From: Rhodobacter sp. CZR27
GTDB lineage: Bacteria > Pseudomonadota > Alphaproteobacteria > Rhodobacterales > Rhodobacteraceae
Assembly (NCBI RefSeq): GCF_002407205.1
Contig: NZ_CP023548.1
Location: 1,140,501-1,204,500, forward strand
Reading direction: 5' to 3'
Length of the DNA stretch: 64,000 nt
Shown piece by piece: positions 7,377 to 15,612 of this stretch. The notes below the pieces were generated by a model. That model was given only the letters and a program-made list of their open reading frames with translations. It did no database searches and was not told the DNA's origin. Made by a program: the position numbers and the translations under genes. Position 1 is the stretch's first letter. The number at the start of each line of letters is the position of its first letter.

Positions 7377-10217
7377 ATGCGCGCGACCGCAAGGGTGACG
7401 GCGGTCCTGGGGCCGACCAACACCGGCAAGACCCATTACGCCATAGAACGGATGCTTGGCCACCGGACGGGGGTGATCGGCCTGCCGCTGCGGCTGCTGG
7501 CGCGCGAGATCTACGACCGGATCGTCGCGCAGCGCGGGCCGTCCGTCGTGGCGCTGGTCACGGGCGAGGAGCGGATCGTCCCCGACCGCACGCAATACTG
7601 GGTCTGCACCGTCGAGGCGATGCCGCAGGAGATCGGCGCCGATTTCGTAGCGGTGGACGAGATCCAGCTGTGCGGCGACCCCGAGCGCGGCCATGTCTTC
7701 ACCGACCGGCTGCTGAGGGCGCGCGGGCTGGTCGAAACGATGTTCCTCGGGTCCGACGTGATGCGGGGCGCGATTGCCGCGCTGGTGCCGCATGTGACCT
7801 TCCTCCGGCGCGAACGATTCTCCACCCTGACCTGGGCGGGGTCGAAGAAGATCAGCCGGATGCCGCCGCGCAGCGCCATCGTCGGCTTCTCGGTCGACAA
7901 CGTCTATGCCATCGCGGAACTCATCCGCCGCCAGAAGGGCGGTTGCGCGGTGGTGATGGGCGCGCTCAGCCCCCGCACGCGGAATGCCCAGGTCGCGCTC
8001 TACCAGAACGGCGACGTGGATTACCTCGTGGCGACCGATGCCATCGGCATGGGCTTGAACCTCGACATCAAGCATGTCGCGTTTTCCTCGACGGTGAAAT
8101 TCGACGGGCGGCGAATGCGGCATCTTTTCCCGCACGAGCTGGGACAGATCGCCGGCAGGGCGGGGCGGCATACCGAACCCGGCACATTCGGCGTCACGGG
8201 CGAGGCCGAGCCGCTGGACGAGGGCGTGGTGGATGCCATCGAGAACCACCGCTTCGCGCCGATCCAGCGCCTGCAATGGCGCAACGACCGACTGGAGTTC
8301 GGCACGGTCGAACGGCTGATCGCGTCGCTCGAAGAGCCGACCAGCCACGAATGGTTGATGCGGGCACGCGAGGCCGACGACCTGCACGCGCTCAAGACGC
8401 TGTCAGGCCAGCCCGAGGTTCGCGACCGCCTGCGCTCGCCTCATCAGGTCAGGCTGCTGTGGGACGTGTGCCGGATCCCGGACTTCCGCAGCATCTCGGC
8501 GGCCGAGCATACCTCGCTTCTGACGCGGATCTTCGGCTTTCTCTGCGAGGGGAAGGTGCCGAACGACTGGCTGGCGCGGGCCATCGAAAGGATCGACCGG
8601 CCGTCCGGCGACATCGACACCCTCTCCAAGCGGCTCGCCTACATACGCACCTGGACCTATGTGGCGCAGAGACGCGGCTGGGTGGAGGACGAAAGTCATT
8701 GGCGCGAGGAGACTCGCGCGGTAGAAGACCGCCTGTCGGACGCGCTGCATGGCGTGCTGACGCAGAGATTTGTCGATCGGCGCACTTCTGTGCTCATGCG
8801 CCGGTTGAAACAGAAGGAGAGCCTTGTGGCCGAGGTCAATGACAAGGGTGAAGTGACGGTGGAAGGCGAGTTCGTCGGCCGTCTCGAAGGGTTCCGCTTC
8901 CGTCAGGATGCGTCGAACTCGCCCGATGAGGCGCGCACGCTGCGGCAGGCGGCCGTCCAGGCGCTGCGGCCCGAATTCCACCTCCGGGCGGACCGGTTCT
9001 ACAACTCGCCCGATACCGAGATGGACTTCACCGAGCAGGGCGGCCTCATGTGGGGCGAGCAGGCGGTGGGCAAGCTGGTGGCCGGACCCGAGCCGCTGCG
9101 TCCGCAGGTCGAGCCCTTCGTGGACGAGGATGCCGGCCCCGAGGTCGCCGAGAAGGTGCGCCGCAGGCTGCAGCACTTCATCGACCGCAAGGTCGCCGCG
9201 CAGTTCGAGCCCCTGCTGGCGATGGGGCGTGACGAGACGCTGACCGGGCTTGCCCGCGGCTTCGCCTTCCGGCTGGTCGAGAACCTTGGCCTGATCCCGC
9301 GCGAGCTGGTGGCCGAGGACGTGAAGGCGCTCGACCAGGAGGCGCGCTCCGCCTTGCGCAAGCATGGCGTGCGGTTCGGGCAGTTCACGATCTTCCTGCC
9401 GCTGCTGCTGAAGCCCGCGCCGACGCGGCTGCGGCTGGTGCTCTGGTCGCTTGCCAACGGGCTGCAGGAATTCCCCGAAAGCCCGCCGCCCGGCCTCGTC
9501 ACCATCCCGCACATCGCGGAAGTGCCGAAGATGCACTACACGCTTGCGGGTTACCACCCGGCAGGCCAGCGCGCGATCCGCATCGACATGCTGGAGCGTC
9601 TGGCGGACCTGCTGCGCGCCAAGGACAGCCGGACGGGGTTCGAGGCGACGCCGGACATGCTGTCGATCACCGGCATGACGCTCGAGCAGTTCGCCGGGCT
9701 GATGCAGGGGCTGGGCTACCGCGCGGAGCCCGGCGAGCGTCCCAAGGTCAAGGCGGCCCCGGCGGCCGAGGCTCCGGCCGAAGCCGCGGTGGAGGCTGCG
9801 GCCGAGAACGCTGCCGAGGAGGCGCCTGCCGAGGACTCCGCTGCGGCCGAGCCCGTGGCGGTGGAGATGGAAAGCTTCTACACCTTCACCTGGGCGCCGC
9901 GCCGCGCCGATCGCGGTCCGCGCCGGCACGAGCGTCCGCAGGGCGACGGCCGCGGCCGGAGCGACCGGGCGCCGCGCACCGAGGCGGCGCCGGCCGAAGG
10001 TGCCGAGGCACGTCCGCCGCGGGGCGACCGCCCCGACCGGGGCGAGCGTCCGCACGGCGGCAAGCCGAAGGGCAAGGGCGGCAAGCCCGACCGCAGCAAG
10101 GACCGCGGCGGCGAGCGCAACCAGCCCAAGTCCTTCGAGTCGCGCCCGCCGCGCTCCGAGAAGATCGACCCGGACAATCCGTTCGCCGTCCTCGCGGCGC
10201 TGCGCGACCGGACCTGA
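7377..10217 (+). CDS. SUV3-like DExH RNA/DNA helicase with basic disordered tail
   Basis: 946-aa superfamily 2 helicase related to mitochondrial SUV3 and its alphaproteobacterial homologues. Walker A is GPTNTGKT (residues 12-19), the DExH-type motif II is DEIQ (94-97), and a conserved GQIAGRAGR segment (motif VI, about 257-265) is clear. A helical C-terminal half follows. From about residue 785 the protein becomes an Ala/Glu-rich linker, then an Arg/Gly/Lys-rich tail with repeated RGDRPDRGERP-type stretches, ending in a DPDNPFAVLAALRDRT segment. SUV3-type enzymes unwind structured RNA for degradation; the basic tail suggests extra RNA contact. Start ATG 7377 is 10 bp after the TPR gene. Confidence 0.9.
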   Translation: MRATARVTAVLGPTNTGKTHYAIERMLGHRTGVIGLPLRLLAREIYDRIVAQRGPSVVALVTGEERIVPDRTQYWVCTVEAMPQEIGADFVAVDEIQLCGDPERGHVFTDRLLRARGLVETMFLGSDVMRGAIAALVPHVTFLRRERFSTLTWAGSKKISRMPPRSAIVGFSVDNVYAIAELIRRQKGGCAVVMGALSPRTRNAQVALYQNGDVDYLVATDAIGMGLNLDIKHVAFSSTVKFDGRRMRHLFPHELGQIAGRAGRHTEPGTFGVTGEAEPLDEGVVDAIENHRFAPIQRLQWRNDRLEFGTVERLIASLEEPTSHEWLMRAREADDLHALKTLSGQPEVRDRLRSPHQVRLLWDVCRIPDFRSISAAEHTSLLTRIFGFLCEGKVPNDWLARAIERIDRPSGDIDTLSKRLAYIRTWTYVAQRRGWVEDESHWREETRAVEDRLSDALHGVLTQRFVDRRTSVLMRRLKQKESLVAEVNDKGEVTVEGEFVGRLEGFRFRQDASNSPDEARTLRQAAVQALRPEFHLRADRFYNSPDTEMDFTEQGGLMWGEQAVGKLVAGPEPLRPQVEPFVDEDAGPEVAEKVRRRLQHFIDRKVAAQFEPLLAMGRDETLTGLARGFAFRLVENLGLIPRELVAEDVKALDQEARSALRKHGVRFGQFTIFLPLLLKPAPTRLRLVLWSLANGLQEFPESPPPGLVTIPHIAEVPKMHYTLAGYHPAGQRAIRIDMLERLADLLRAKDSRTGFEATPDMLSITGMTLEQFAGLMQGLGYRAEPGERPKVKAAPAAEAPAEAAVEAAAENAAEEAPAEDSAAAEPVAVEMESFYTFTWAPRRADRGPRRHERPQGDGRGRSDRAPRTEAAPAEGAEARPPRGDRPDRGERPHGGKPKGKGGKPDRSKDRGGERNQPKSFESRPPRSEKIDPDNPFAVLAALRDRT

Positions 10218-10246
10218 GGCGGTTGCCAGAGGCTGCCCGCCCGACG

Positions 10247-10525
10247 ATGCGGCTCGACAAGTGGCTGGTGCAGGCGCGCTTCCTCAAGACGCGCGCCCTT
10301 GCCACGGCGCTGATCGAGGCGGGCCGCGTCCGGCTGAACGGCCAGCGGGTTGCCAAGCCCGCCCAGACCGTGGGAGAGGGCGACACGCTGACCTTTCCGC
10401 AGGGCGGCCGGATCCGGGTGATCCGCGTCGCGGCACTCGGCACCCGCCGCGGCCCGGCACAGGAGGCGGCGGGGCTCTACATCGATCTCGACGCCCCCCC
10501 TGCGGCCGCTTCGCCGCTTGAATGA
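10247..10525 (+). CDS. S4-domain RNA-binding protein, HslR/Hsp15-like
   Basis: 92-aa protein that is almost entirely an S4 RNA-binding domain: MRLDKWLVQARFLKTRALAT, then LIEAGRVRLNGQRVAKPAQT and VGEGDTLTF. In E. coli, Hsp15 (HslR) uses this fold to bind 50S subunits carrying stalled nascent chains; the same role is plausible here but unproven. I chose ATG 10247, which gives the family's standard N-terminus; a TTG at 10223 would add eight residues. The gene starts 29 bp after the helicase and the order helicase-S4-fdxA-carD fits one transcript up to fdxA. Confidence 0.85.
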   Translation: MRLDKWLVQARFLKTRALATALIEAGRVRLNGQRVAKPAQTVGEGDTLTFPQGGRIRVIRVAALGTRRGPAQEAAGLYIDLDAPPAAASPLE

Positions 10526-10579
10526 TCCGCCCTGCTGCATTAACAGACCCCGCAAAGACAAGAGAGCAAGGTTCCTTCC

Positions 10580-10918
10580 ATGACCTACGTGGTGACCGAC
10601 AACTGCATCGCCTGCAAATACACCGACTGCGTGGAAGTCTGCCCGGTGGACTGCTTCTACGAAGGCGAGAACATGCTGGTCATCCACCCGGACGAGTGCA
10701 TCGACTGCGGCGTGTGCGAACCCGAGTGCCCGGCCGATGCGATCCGCCCGGATACCGAGCCGGACATGGAATCCTGGGTGGAGCTGAACCGCAAGTATGC
10801 CGAGATCTGGCCGGTCATCGTGACCAAGAAGGACGCGCTGCCCGACGCCGCCGCGCTCGATGGCCAGCCCGGCAAGCTTGCCACCCACTTCTCGGAAGCG
10901 CCGGGCGAGGGCGGCTGA
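10580..10918 (+). CDS. fdxA: Ferredoxin FdxA (7Fe type)
   Basis: 112-aa small electron carrier. Two cysteine motifs are visible. The first is [18 protein letters not shown] (residues 9-26), with the spacing of the [3Fe-4S] half plus the CP motif. The second is [12 protein letters not shown] (about 40-51), a canonical CxxCxxCxxxCP [4Fe-4S] site. The ~55-residue C-terminal extension ([19 protein letters not shown]) is typical of Azotobacter-type 7Fe ferredoxins in alphaproteobacteria. The gene stands 54 bp after the S4 gene. Its redox partner is not indicated by the neighbours. Confidence 0.95.
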   Translation: MTYVVTDNCIACKYTDCVEVCPVDCFYEGENMLVIHPDECIDCGVCEPECPADAIRPDTEPDMESWVELNRKYAEIWPVIVTKKDALPDAAALDGQPGKLATHFSEAPGEGG

Positions 10919-11006
10919 CCCTGCGGCGCTTTGCCTCGGCTGCGGCGCCCTCCGCATCTTCAAGAAATTGATAACGGTTTCGTGGAACCGACAGGGCGCG
11001 CCGCAG

Positions 11007-11035
11007 TTGGAATCGGCCGCGTTTTGTGGTACAAG
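11007..11035 (+). promoter_or_regulatory. Candidate sigma-70 promoter of carD
   Basis: TTGGAA (11007-11012), 17-bp spacer, TACAAG (11030-11035). The first transcribed base would be near 11042, giving a leader of about 155 nt before carD. This is seen in sequence only and there is no experimental support. The match is moderate, and its position within the only sizeable gap before carD favours it. Confidence 0.4.
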
Positions 11036-11065
11036 ATTTCCATAAACAAGCACGGACGCACGCAA

Positions 11066-11093
11066 CCACCTCAGTGCTGCTCGCCTGAGGTGG
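11066..11093 (+). terminator. Hairpin between fdxA and carD (terminator or leader structure)
   Basis: Perfect 9-bp stem CCACCTCAG/CTGAGGTGG (11066-11074 with 11085-11093), 10-nt loop, followed by GATTTCT. It could end the fdxA transcript or lie in the carD leader, since it is downstream of the candidate carD promoter. The U-tract is weak. Confidence 0.45.
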
Positions 11094-11197
11094 GATTTCT
11101 AACGACATGCACGCTCACTTCGCCCGGATTGGAATGGTCCGGGCGTTGAAGTGTCTGTCTGCAGGAGCGCGATCGGCCGCATCGAGGAAGCGACTGG

Positions 11198-11707
11198 ATG
11201 ACCAAAACGAAGAAGCCCGAGTTTCGTCCCAACGAGTTCGTCGTCTACCCGGCGCACGGCGTCGGCCGTATCATCTCGATCGAGGAGCAGGAGATCGCCG
11301 GGATCCGCCTCGAACTCTTCGTGATCTCGTTCGAGAAGGACAAGATGACGCTGCGCGTGCCGACCCACAAGGCGACCGAGGTGGGCATGCGCTCGCTGTC
11401 CACGCCGGACGTGGTGACGAAGGCGCTGGACACGCTCAAGGGCAAGGCCCGGGTGAAGCGCGCCATGTGGTCGCGCCGCGCTCAGGAATACGAGCAGAAG
11501 ATCAACTCGGGCGATCTGATGTCGATTGCCGAGGTGGTGCGCGACCTGCACCGCACCGACGACCAGCGCGAGCAGTCCTATTCCGAGCGTCAGCTGTATG
11601 AAGCCGCGCTCGAGCGCCTGACCCGCGAAGTGGCGGCCGTCTCGGGCGTGGACGAGGCGGGGGCGCAGAAGGCGGTGGACGCGGTCCTCGTGTCGCGCGC
11701 GGCCTGA
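11198..11707 (+). CDS. carD: CarD-family RNA polymerase-binding transcription factor
   Basis: 169-aa regulator that binds the RNA polymerase beta subunit and stabilises open complexes. The N-terminal Tudor-like RNA polymerase-interacting domain is recognisable as [20 protein letters not shown] (about residues 9-28), followed by [21 protein letters not shown]. The C-terminal helical DNA-binding half includes [20 protein letters not shown] and [18 protein letters not shown]. In Rhodobacter-type alphaproteobacteria, CarD activates promoters that lack the conserved -7 T, including rRNA promoters, and is a general factor. Start ATG 11198 follows a GAGGAAG purine run. A strong hairpin follows the stop. 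Confidence 0.95.
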   Translation: MTKTKKPEFRPNEFVVYPAHGVGRIISIEEQEIAGIRLELFVISFEKDKMTLRVPTHKATEVGMRSLSTPDVVTKALDTLKGKARVKRAMWSRRAQEYEQKINSGDLMSIAEVVRDLHRTDDQREQSYSERQLYEAALERLTREVAAVSGVDEAGAQKAVDAVLVSRAA

Positions 11708-11726
11708 TCCTTTTTGGAACGGCAGG

Positions 11727-11754
11727 AAACCGCGGCCCCGGCCGCGGTTTCTTC
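11727..11754. terminator. Bidirectional terminator between carD and cobS
   Basis: Perfect 11-bp inverted repeat AAACCGCGGCC/GGCCGCGGTTT (11727-11737 with 11740-11750) around CC, then CTTC. Because the arms begin with AAA and end with TTT, each strand has a short U-run after the stem. It sits between the convergent genes carD (ends 11707) and cobS (ends 11764) and can serve both. Confidence 0.8.
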
Positions 11755-11763
11755 ATGTCCGGG

Positions 11764-12510
11764 TCAGGCTGCCGCTGCGACCAGCGCGGCCGCTTCCGAC
11801 AGCTGCTGCGAGGCGCCGAGGATGTCGCCGGTCTGCCCGCCGATCTTCGCCTGTGCCACCAGCCCCAGGATGCCCGCCGCCGCGGCGCCGGCTGCAGCCA
11901 TGACAAGAGCCTCCGGCCCTCCGAAGGCCAGCGCGACGCCCAGCCCTACGCCCGCGGCGACAAGGGCCTGCCGCCGGTCGGGCCGGCCGAGCGACTGCGA
12001 GAGCCCGGCCCCCCGCGCGTTGGGCAGCCACGCCATCAGCACCACCATTGGCACCCGCGACAGCACCGCCGCGGCGACGACCGCCCCCCAGCTGCCCGCT
12101 TCCAGCACGGCCGCGAGGGCCGACCAGCGCACCAGCCCGACCAGCACCAGCGCCGCCACGCCGTAGCTGCCCGAACGGCTGTCCTTCATGATCTCCAGCC
12201 GCCGCTCGCGCGTCCAGCCGCCCCAGAGGCCGTCGGCCGTGTCGGCCAGGCCATCCTCGTGCATGGCCCCCGTGGCAAGCGCCTGCATCCCGAGGGCGAG
12301 GGCCGCGGCCACCGTGGCCGGCAGGCCCACCCCCAGCGCGAGGACGGCCACCGCGGCGGCCAGCCCCCCCACCGCCACGCCCGACAGCGGCCAGGCCCAG
12401 GCGGCCCGTGCGCCGCGATCGGGCAGGGACCGGGCAGGCAGCGGCAGCCGCGTCAGCAGCGCAAGGGCCAGTTGCACGTCCGCCAGCCAATGCGACAGCC
12501 TGTCTTTCAC
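11764..12510 (-). CDS. cobS: Adenosylcobinamide-GDP ribazoletransferase (cobalamin synthase)
   Basis: 248-aa integral membrane enzyme joining adenosylcobinamide-GDP to alpha-ribazole (phosphate), the last step of cobalamin assembly. Family landmarks are LLTRLPLP near the N-terminus (about residues 18-25), the acidic [16 protein letters not shown] metal-binding motif (about 83-98) and [10 protein letters not shown] (about 109-118). The remaining sequence is Ala/Leu/Val-rich with roughly six membrane helices. It is divergent from cobT across 81 bp, so both are probably driven from that gap. The gap is too short for a cobalamin riboswitch and I see none. Confidence 0.93.
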   Translation of the reverse strand: MKDRLSHWLADVQLALALLTRLPLPARSLPDRGARAAWAWPLSGVAVGGLAAAVAVLALGVGLPATVAAALALGMQALATGAMHEDGLADTADGLWGGWTRERRLEIMKDSRSGSYGVAALVLVGLVRWSALAAVLEAGSWGAVVAAAVLSRVPMVVLMAWLPNARGAGLSQSLGRPDRRQALVAAGVGLGVALAFGGPEALVMAAAGAAAAGILGLVAQAKIGGQTGDILGASQQLSEAAALVAAAA

Positions 12511-12591
12511 TCGTCCGCTCCTTGCCGCTGGTCTCTTCCGCGCGTTCCCGATAGCGAAGCGGGATTACCCAGGCAACCAGAAGGACCCACG

Positions 12592-13608
12592 ATGCTGGCC
12601 CCGTTCACGACCCTCGCCGGATTCCGCGCCGTCTTCGATGCCCTGCCGCAGCGCGATGCCGCCGCCGAAGCAGCCGCCATCGAGCGGAACGGCCAGCTCA
12701 CCAAACCGAAGGGATCGCTGGGCCGGCTGGAGGATCTGGCGATCTGGTATGCCGGCTGGGTGGGCAGCGGCCGCCCGGCGCTGGAACGGCCGCAGGTCGT
12801 GATCTTCGCCGGCAACCACGGCATCGCCGCGCGCGGCGTCTCGGCCTTCCCGCCGGATGTCACCGTGCAGATGGTGGCGAATTTCCGCGCCGGCGGGGCG
12901 GCGATCAACCAGCTTTGCCGGGCGGCGGGCGCCGAGATGTCGGTGGTCGCGCTGGATCTCGACCGGCCCACGCAGGACTTCACGCAGGCCCCCGCGATGA
13001 CCGAGGAGGAACTGGTGGCGGCCCTTGCCGCGGGATGGGAGGCCGTGGACGACGCGGCCGACCTGCTCGTGGTGGGCGAGATGGGGATCGGCAACACGAC
13101 CGCGGCGGCGGCGGTGGCGGCCGGCCTTTTCGGCGGCTCGGCGGGCGAATGGACCGGCCGGGGCTCCGGCGTCGAGGGCGCCGCGCTCGAGGGCAAGACG
13201 CTCGTGGTGGCGCAGGGGCTGGAGCTGCACGCCGATCACCTCGGTGATCCGCTCGAGGTGCTGCGCCGGCTTGGCGGCCGAGAACTGGCCGCGATGGCGG
13301 GCGCCATCGCCCGCGCGCGCGTCGGCCGCATTCCTGTGATCCTCGACGGCTTTATCTGCACCGCCTCGGCCGCGGTTCTGCACGCGATCTCGCCCTCGGC
13401 GCTCGATCATGCCGTGGCCGGCCATTCGAGCGCCGAGGGCGCGCATTCGGCGCTGCTGGCGAGGCTGGGCAAGGAACCGCTGCTGACGCTCGGCCTGCGG
13501 CTGGGCGAGGCGAGCGGTGCGGTGCTGGCCATCGGCGTGCTGCGCGGCGCCGTCGCCTGCCTGTCGGGCATGGCGACCTTCGCCGAGGCCGGCGTCTCGG
13601 CCGGCTGA
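12592..13608 (+). CDS. cobT: Nicotinate-nucleotide--dimethylbenzimidazole phosphoribosyltransferase
   Basis: 338-aa enzyme that activates 5,6-dimethylbenzimidazole to alpha-ribazole phosphate, which CobS then uses after dephosphorylation. Family segments are [13 protein letters not shown] (about residues 39-51), [16 protein letters not shown] (about 69-84), [15 protein letters not shown] (about 163-177) and [13 protein letters not shown]. The catalytic Glu is expected in [13 protein letters not shown] near residue 305. The frame is open far upstream; ATG 12592 gives the family length and N-terminus and is divergent from cobS. It converges on the antiporter gene with only 11 bp between the stops. 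Confidence 0.95.
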   Translation: MLAPFTTLAGFRAVFDALPQRDAAAEAAAIERNGQLTKPKGSLGRLEDLAIWYAGWVGSGRPALERPQVVIFAGNHGIAARGVSAFPPDVTVQMVANFRAGGAAINQLCRAAGAEMSVVALDLDRPTQDFTQAPAMTEEELVAALAAGWEAVDDAADLLVVGEMGIGNTTAAAAVAAGLFGGSAGEWTGRGSGVEGAALEGKTLVVAQGLELHADHLGDPLEVLRRLGGRELAAMAGAIARARVGRIPVILDGFICTASAAVLHAISPSALDHAVAGHSSAEGAHSALLARLGKEPLLTLGLRLGEASGAVLAIGVLRGAVACLSGMATFAEAGVSAG

Positions 13609-13619
13609 CGCGCGCGCGG

Positions 13620-15488
13620 CTACTCCGCGGCCTCGGGGTCCGGTCGGCTCTCCGCGGCCTCCTCCATCAGCGCCATCTCGAGGTCGGTATCGAGCTGGCG
13701 CGCCCGGGCAACATAGGCCTCGTTCAGATGGGCCGGTTGCCCGGGCACCCACAGTTCCGCAAGGTCCCGCATCGCCGCGCGATCCACGCGATAATAGGTG
13801 CGCGAGCGCTGCGCGGCCTCGTATTCGCTGAAGCCCATGTTCTCCAGCACATAGCGGCCGGCCCGCACCGAGCTGTCGAAGGTCTCGCGCACGATGTCGT
13901 CCGCCCCTGCCTGGAACAGTTCGTAGACATGCACCCGGTCACGCGCGCGGGCGACGATGTGCAGGTCGGGGCGGACGTGGCGCGCATAGCGGACGATCCT
14001 GATGGCGTTCTCGCGGTCGTCCACGGCGACGACCAGCACCGCGGCCTCGGACAGGCCCGCGGCCTGCAGCAGTTCGGGCCGCGTCGGGTCGCCGAAGAAG
14101 CCCTTGACGCCGAAGCGCCGCATGATCTGCACCGCCGTCATGTCGTGGTCGAGGATCACGGTCTGGATGCCGCTCATCCGCACCAGCCGGTTCACCACCT
14201 GCCCGAAGCGGCCGATGCCCGCGATGATCACCGGCCCCTTGTCGTCGATCGCGTCGGGGCGATGGGCCGCCGCGGGCTCCGACCCGAGCCTTGTCAGCCA
14301 GCTGGCGATCAGGAACAGCACCGGCGTCACCAGCATCGACAGGCTGATGATGATCAGCGCCTCCTGTGCGACGGTCCGGGGCAGGATCGAATCCTGCGCG
14401 GCATAGGCCACGAGGACGAAGCCGAACTCCCCTGCCTGCGCGAGGCCGAAGGTCAGCAGCCAGCGGTCGCGCCCCTCAAGCCCGAAGCTTTCCGCAAGCG
14501 CGGCCAGAACCAGCGCCTTGATCGCCACCAGCCCCAGCGTCAGCCCGATCAGGCGCCAGGGATCCTCGGCCAGCAGGCGGAAGTCGATGCCCATGCCGAC
14601 GGCCATGAAGAACAGCCCGAGCAGGATGCCCTTGTAGGGCCGGATGTCCGCCTCGAGCTGATGGCGGAACTCGGAGTTGGCCAGCACCACCCCGGCGAGG
14701 AAGGTGCCGAGCGCGGGCGAAAGGCCCACCATCATCGTCAGGAACGAGGTGCCGACAACGGTGAAGAGCGCGATGAAGCTGCCCATTTCGGGCAGTCGCG
14801 AGGCGTGGACATAGCGGAACACCGGCCGGGTCAGGAAATGCCCGCCCAGCACGATGCCCGCCACGACGGCGAGCGTCACCAGCGCGCCCGCCCAGCCGGG
14901 CAGCGACTGCAGGAAGCCCATGATCGGCTCGGCCGCGCCGCCGGGCGGAGGGTGGAACTCCTCGCCCCCCGCCGGGGACTGGCGCAGCAGCGGCACGAGG
15001 GCGAGCATCGGCACCACGGCGATGTCCTGCGCCAGAAGCACCGCGAAGGCATTGCGGCCGCCGGGCGTGCGCAGCATGCGCTGCTCGGTCAGGGTCTGGA
15101 GCACGATCGCCGTCGAGGACAGCGCCGCCACCATCCCGAGGACCGCGGCCTCCGGCCATGACAGGCCCAGCACACCGAGCGCCAGCATCGCGACCAGCGT
15201 CGTGAGCACGATCTGCAACCCGCCAAGCCCCAGCAGCGAGCGGCGCATGGCCCAGAGCGACGCGGGCTCCAGCTCCAGCCCGACAAGGAAGAGCATCAGA
15301 ACGACGCCGTATTCGGCGTAGTGGCGCAGGTCCTCGGTCTCGGCGCCGGCGAGGCCCAGAACCGGACCCATGACGATGCCGGCCGCCAGATAGCCCAGCA
15401 CCGAACCCAGCCCGGCCCTGACCGCGATCGGCACGATCAGCAGCGCGGCGCCGAGGTAGATGCTGGCCTGCAGAAGAAGGCTTTCCAT
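13620..15488 (-). CDS. CPA2 cation:proton antiporter with C-terminal TrkA-N domain (KefB/KefC-like)
   Basis: 622-aa inner-membrane protein. Residues 1 to about 395 form a 12-13 helix Na+/H+-exchanger domain (LVPIAVRAGLGSVLGYLAAG-like start, VVLMLFLVGLELEP, LLAQDIAVVPML, SPALGTFLAGVVLANSEFRH). A Rossmann-type TrkA-N/RCK domain follows (VIIAGIGRFGQVVNRLVR, about 412-429, with a conserved GDPTRPELL segment) that would bind nucleotide. The architecture is that of glutathione-gated K+ efflux systems KefB/KefC, although no partner (KefF/KefG) gene is adjacent. The C-terminus ends in an acidic ~60-residue tail. Substrate ion and gating ligand are inferred from family only. Confidence 0.88.
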   Translation of the reverse strand: MESLLLQASIYLGAALLIVPIAVRAGLGSVLGYLAAGIVMGPVLGLAGAETEDLRHYAEYGVVLMLFLVGLELEPASLWAMRRSLLGLGGLQIVLTTLVAMLALGVLGLSWPEAAVLGMVAALSSTAIVLQTLTEQRMLRTPGGRNAFAVLLAQDIAVVPMLALVPLLRQSPAGGEEFHPPPGGAAEPIMGFLQSLPGWAGALVTLAVVAGIVLGGHFLTRPVFRYVHASRLPEMGSFIALFTVVGTSFLTMMVGLSPALGTFLAGVVLANSEFRHQLEADIRPYKGILLGLFFMAVGMGIDFRLLAEDPWRLIGLTLGLVAIKALVLAALAESFGLEGRDRWLLTFGLAQAGEFGFVLVAYAAQDSILPRTVAQEALIIISLSMLVTPVLFLIASWLTRLGSEPAAAHRPDAIDDKGPVIIAGIGRFGQVVNRLVRMSGIQTVILDHDMTAVQIMRRFGVKGFFGDPTRPELLQAAGLSEAAVLVVAVDDRENAIRIVRYARHVRPDLHIVARARDRVHVYELFQAGADDIVRETFDSSVRAGRYVLENMGFSEYEAAQRSRTYYRVDRAAMRDLAELWVPGQPAHLNEAYVARARQLDTDLEMALMEEAAESRPDPEAAE

Positions 15489-15612
15489 GGCTCGGGGCTC
15501 GCCTGCGCTGGGGGTGACACGCTAGCGTCCGGAGGCGGCGCCTGTCCATCCCGCAGGCGGGTTCACGCTGTCGCGCCAGCGGTTCACCACCGGGAGGTGG
15601 ACGGCGCGGCGG

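Noticed and set aside
12511..12591. Cobalamin riboswitch between cobS and cobT
   Set aside because: The gap is 81 bp, too short for the element, and no B12-box-like sequence is visible.
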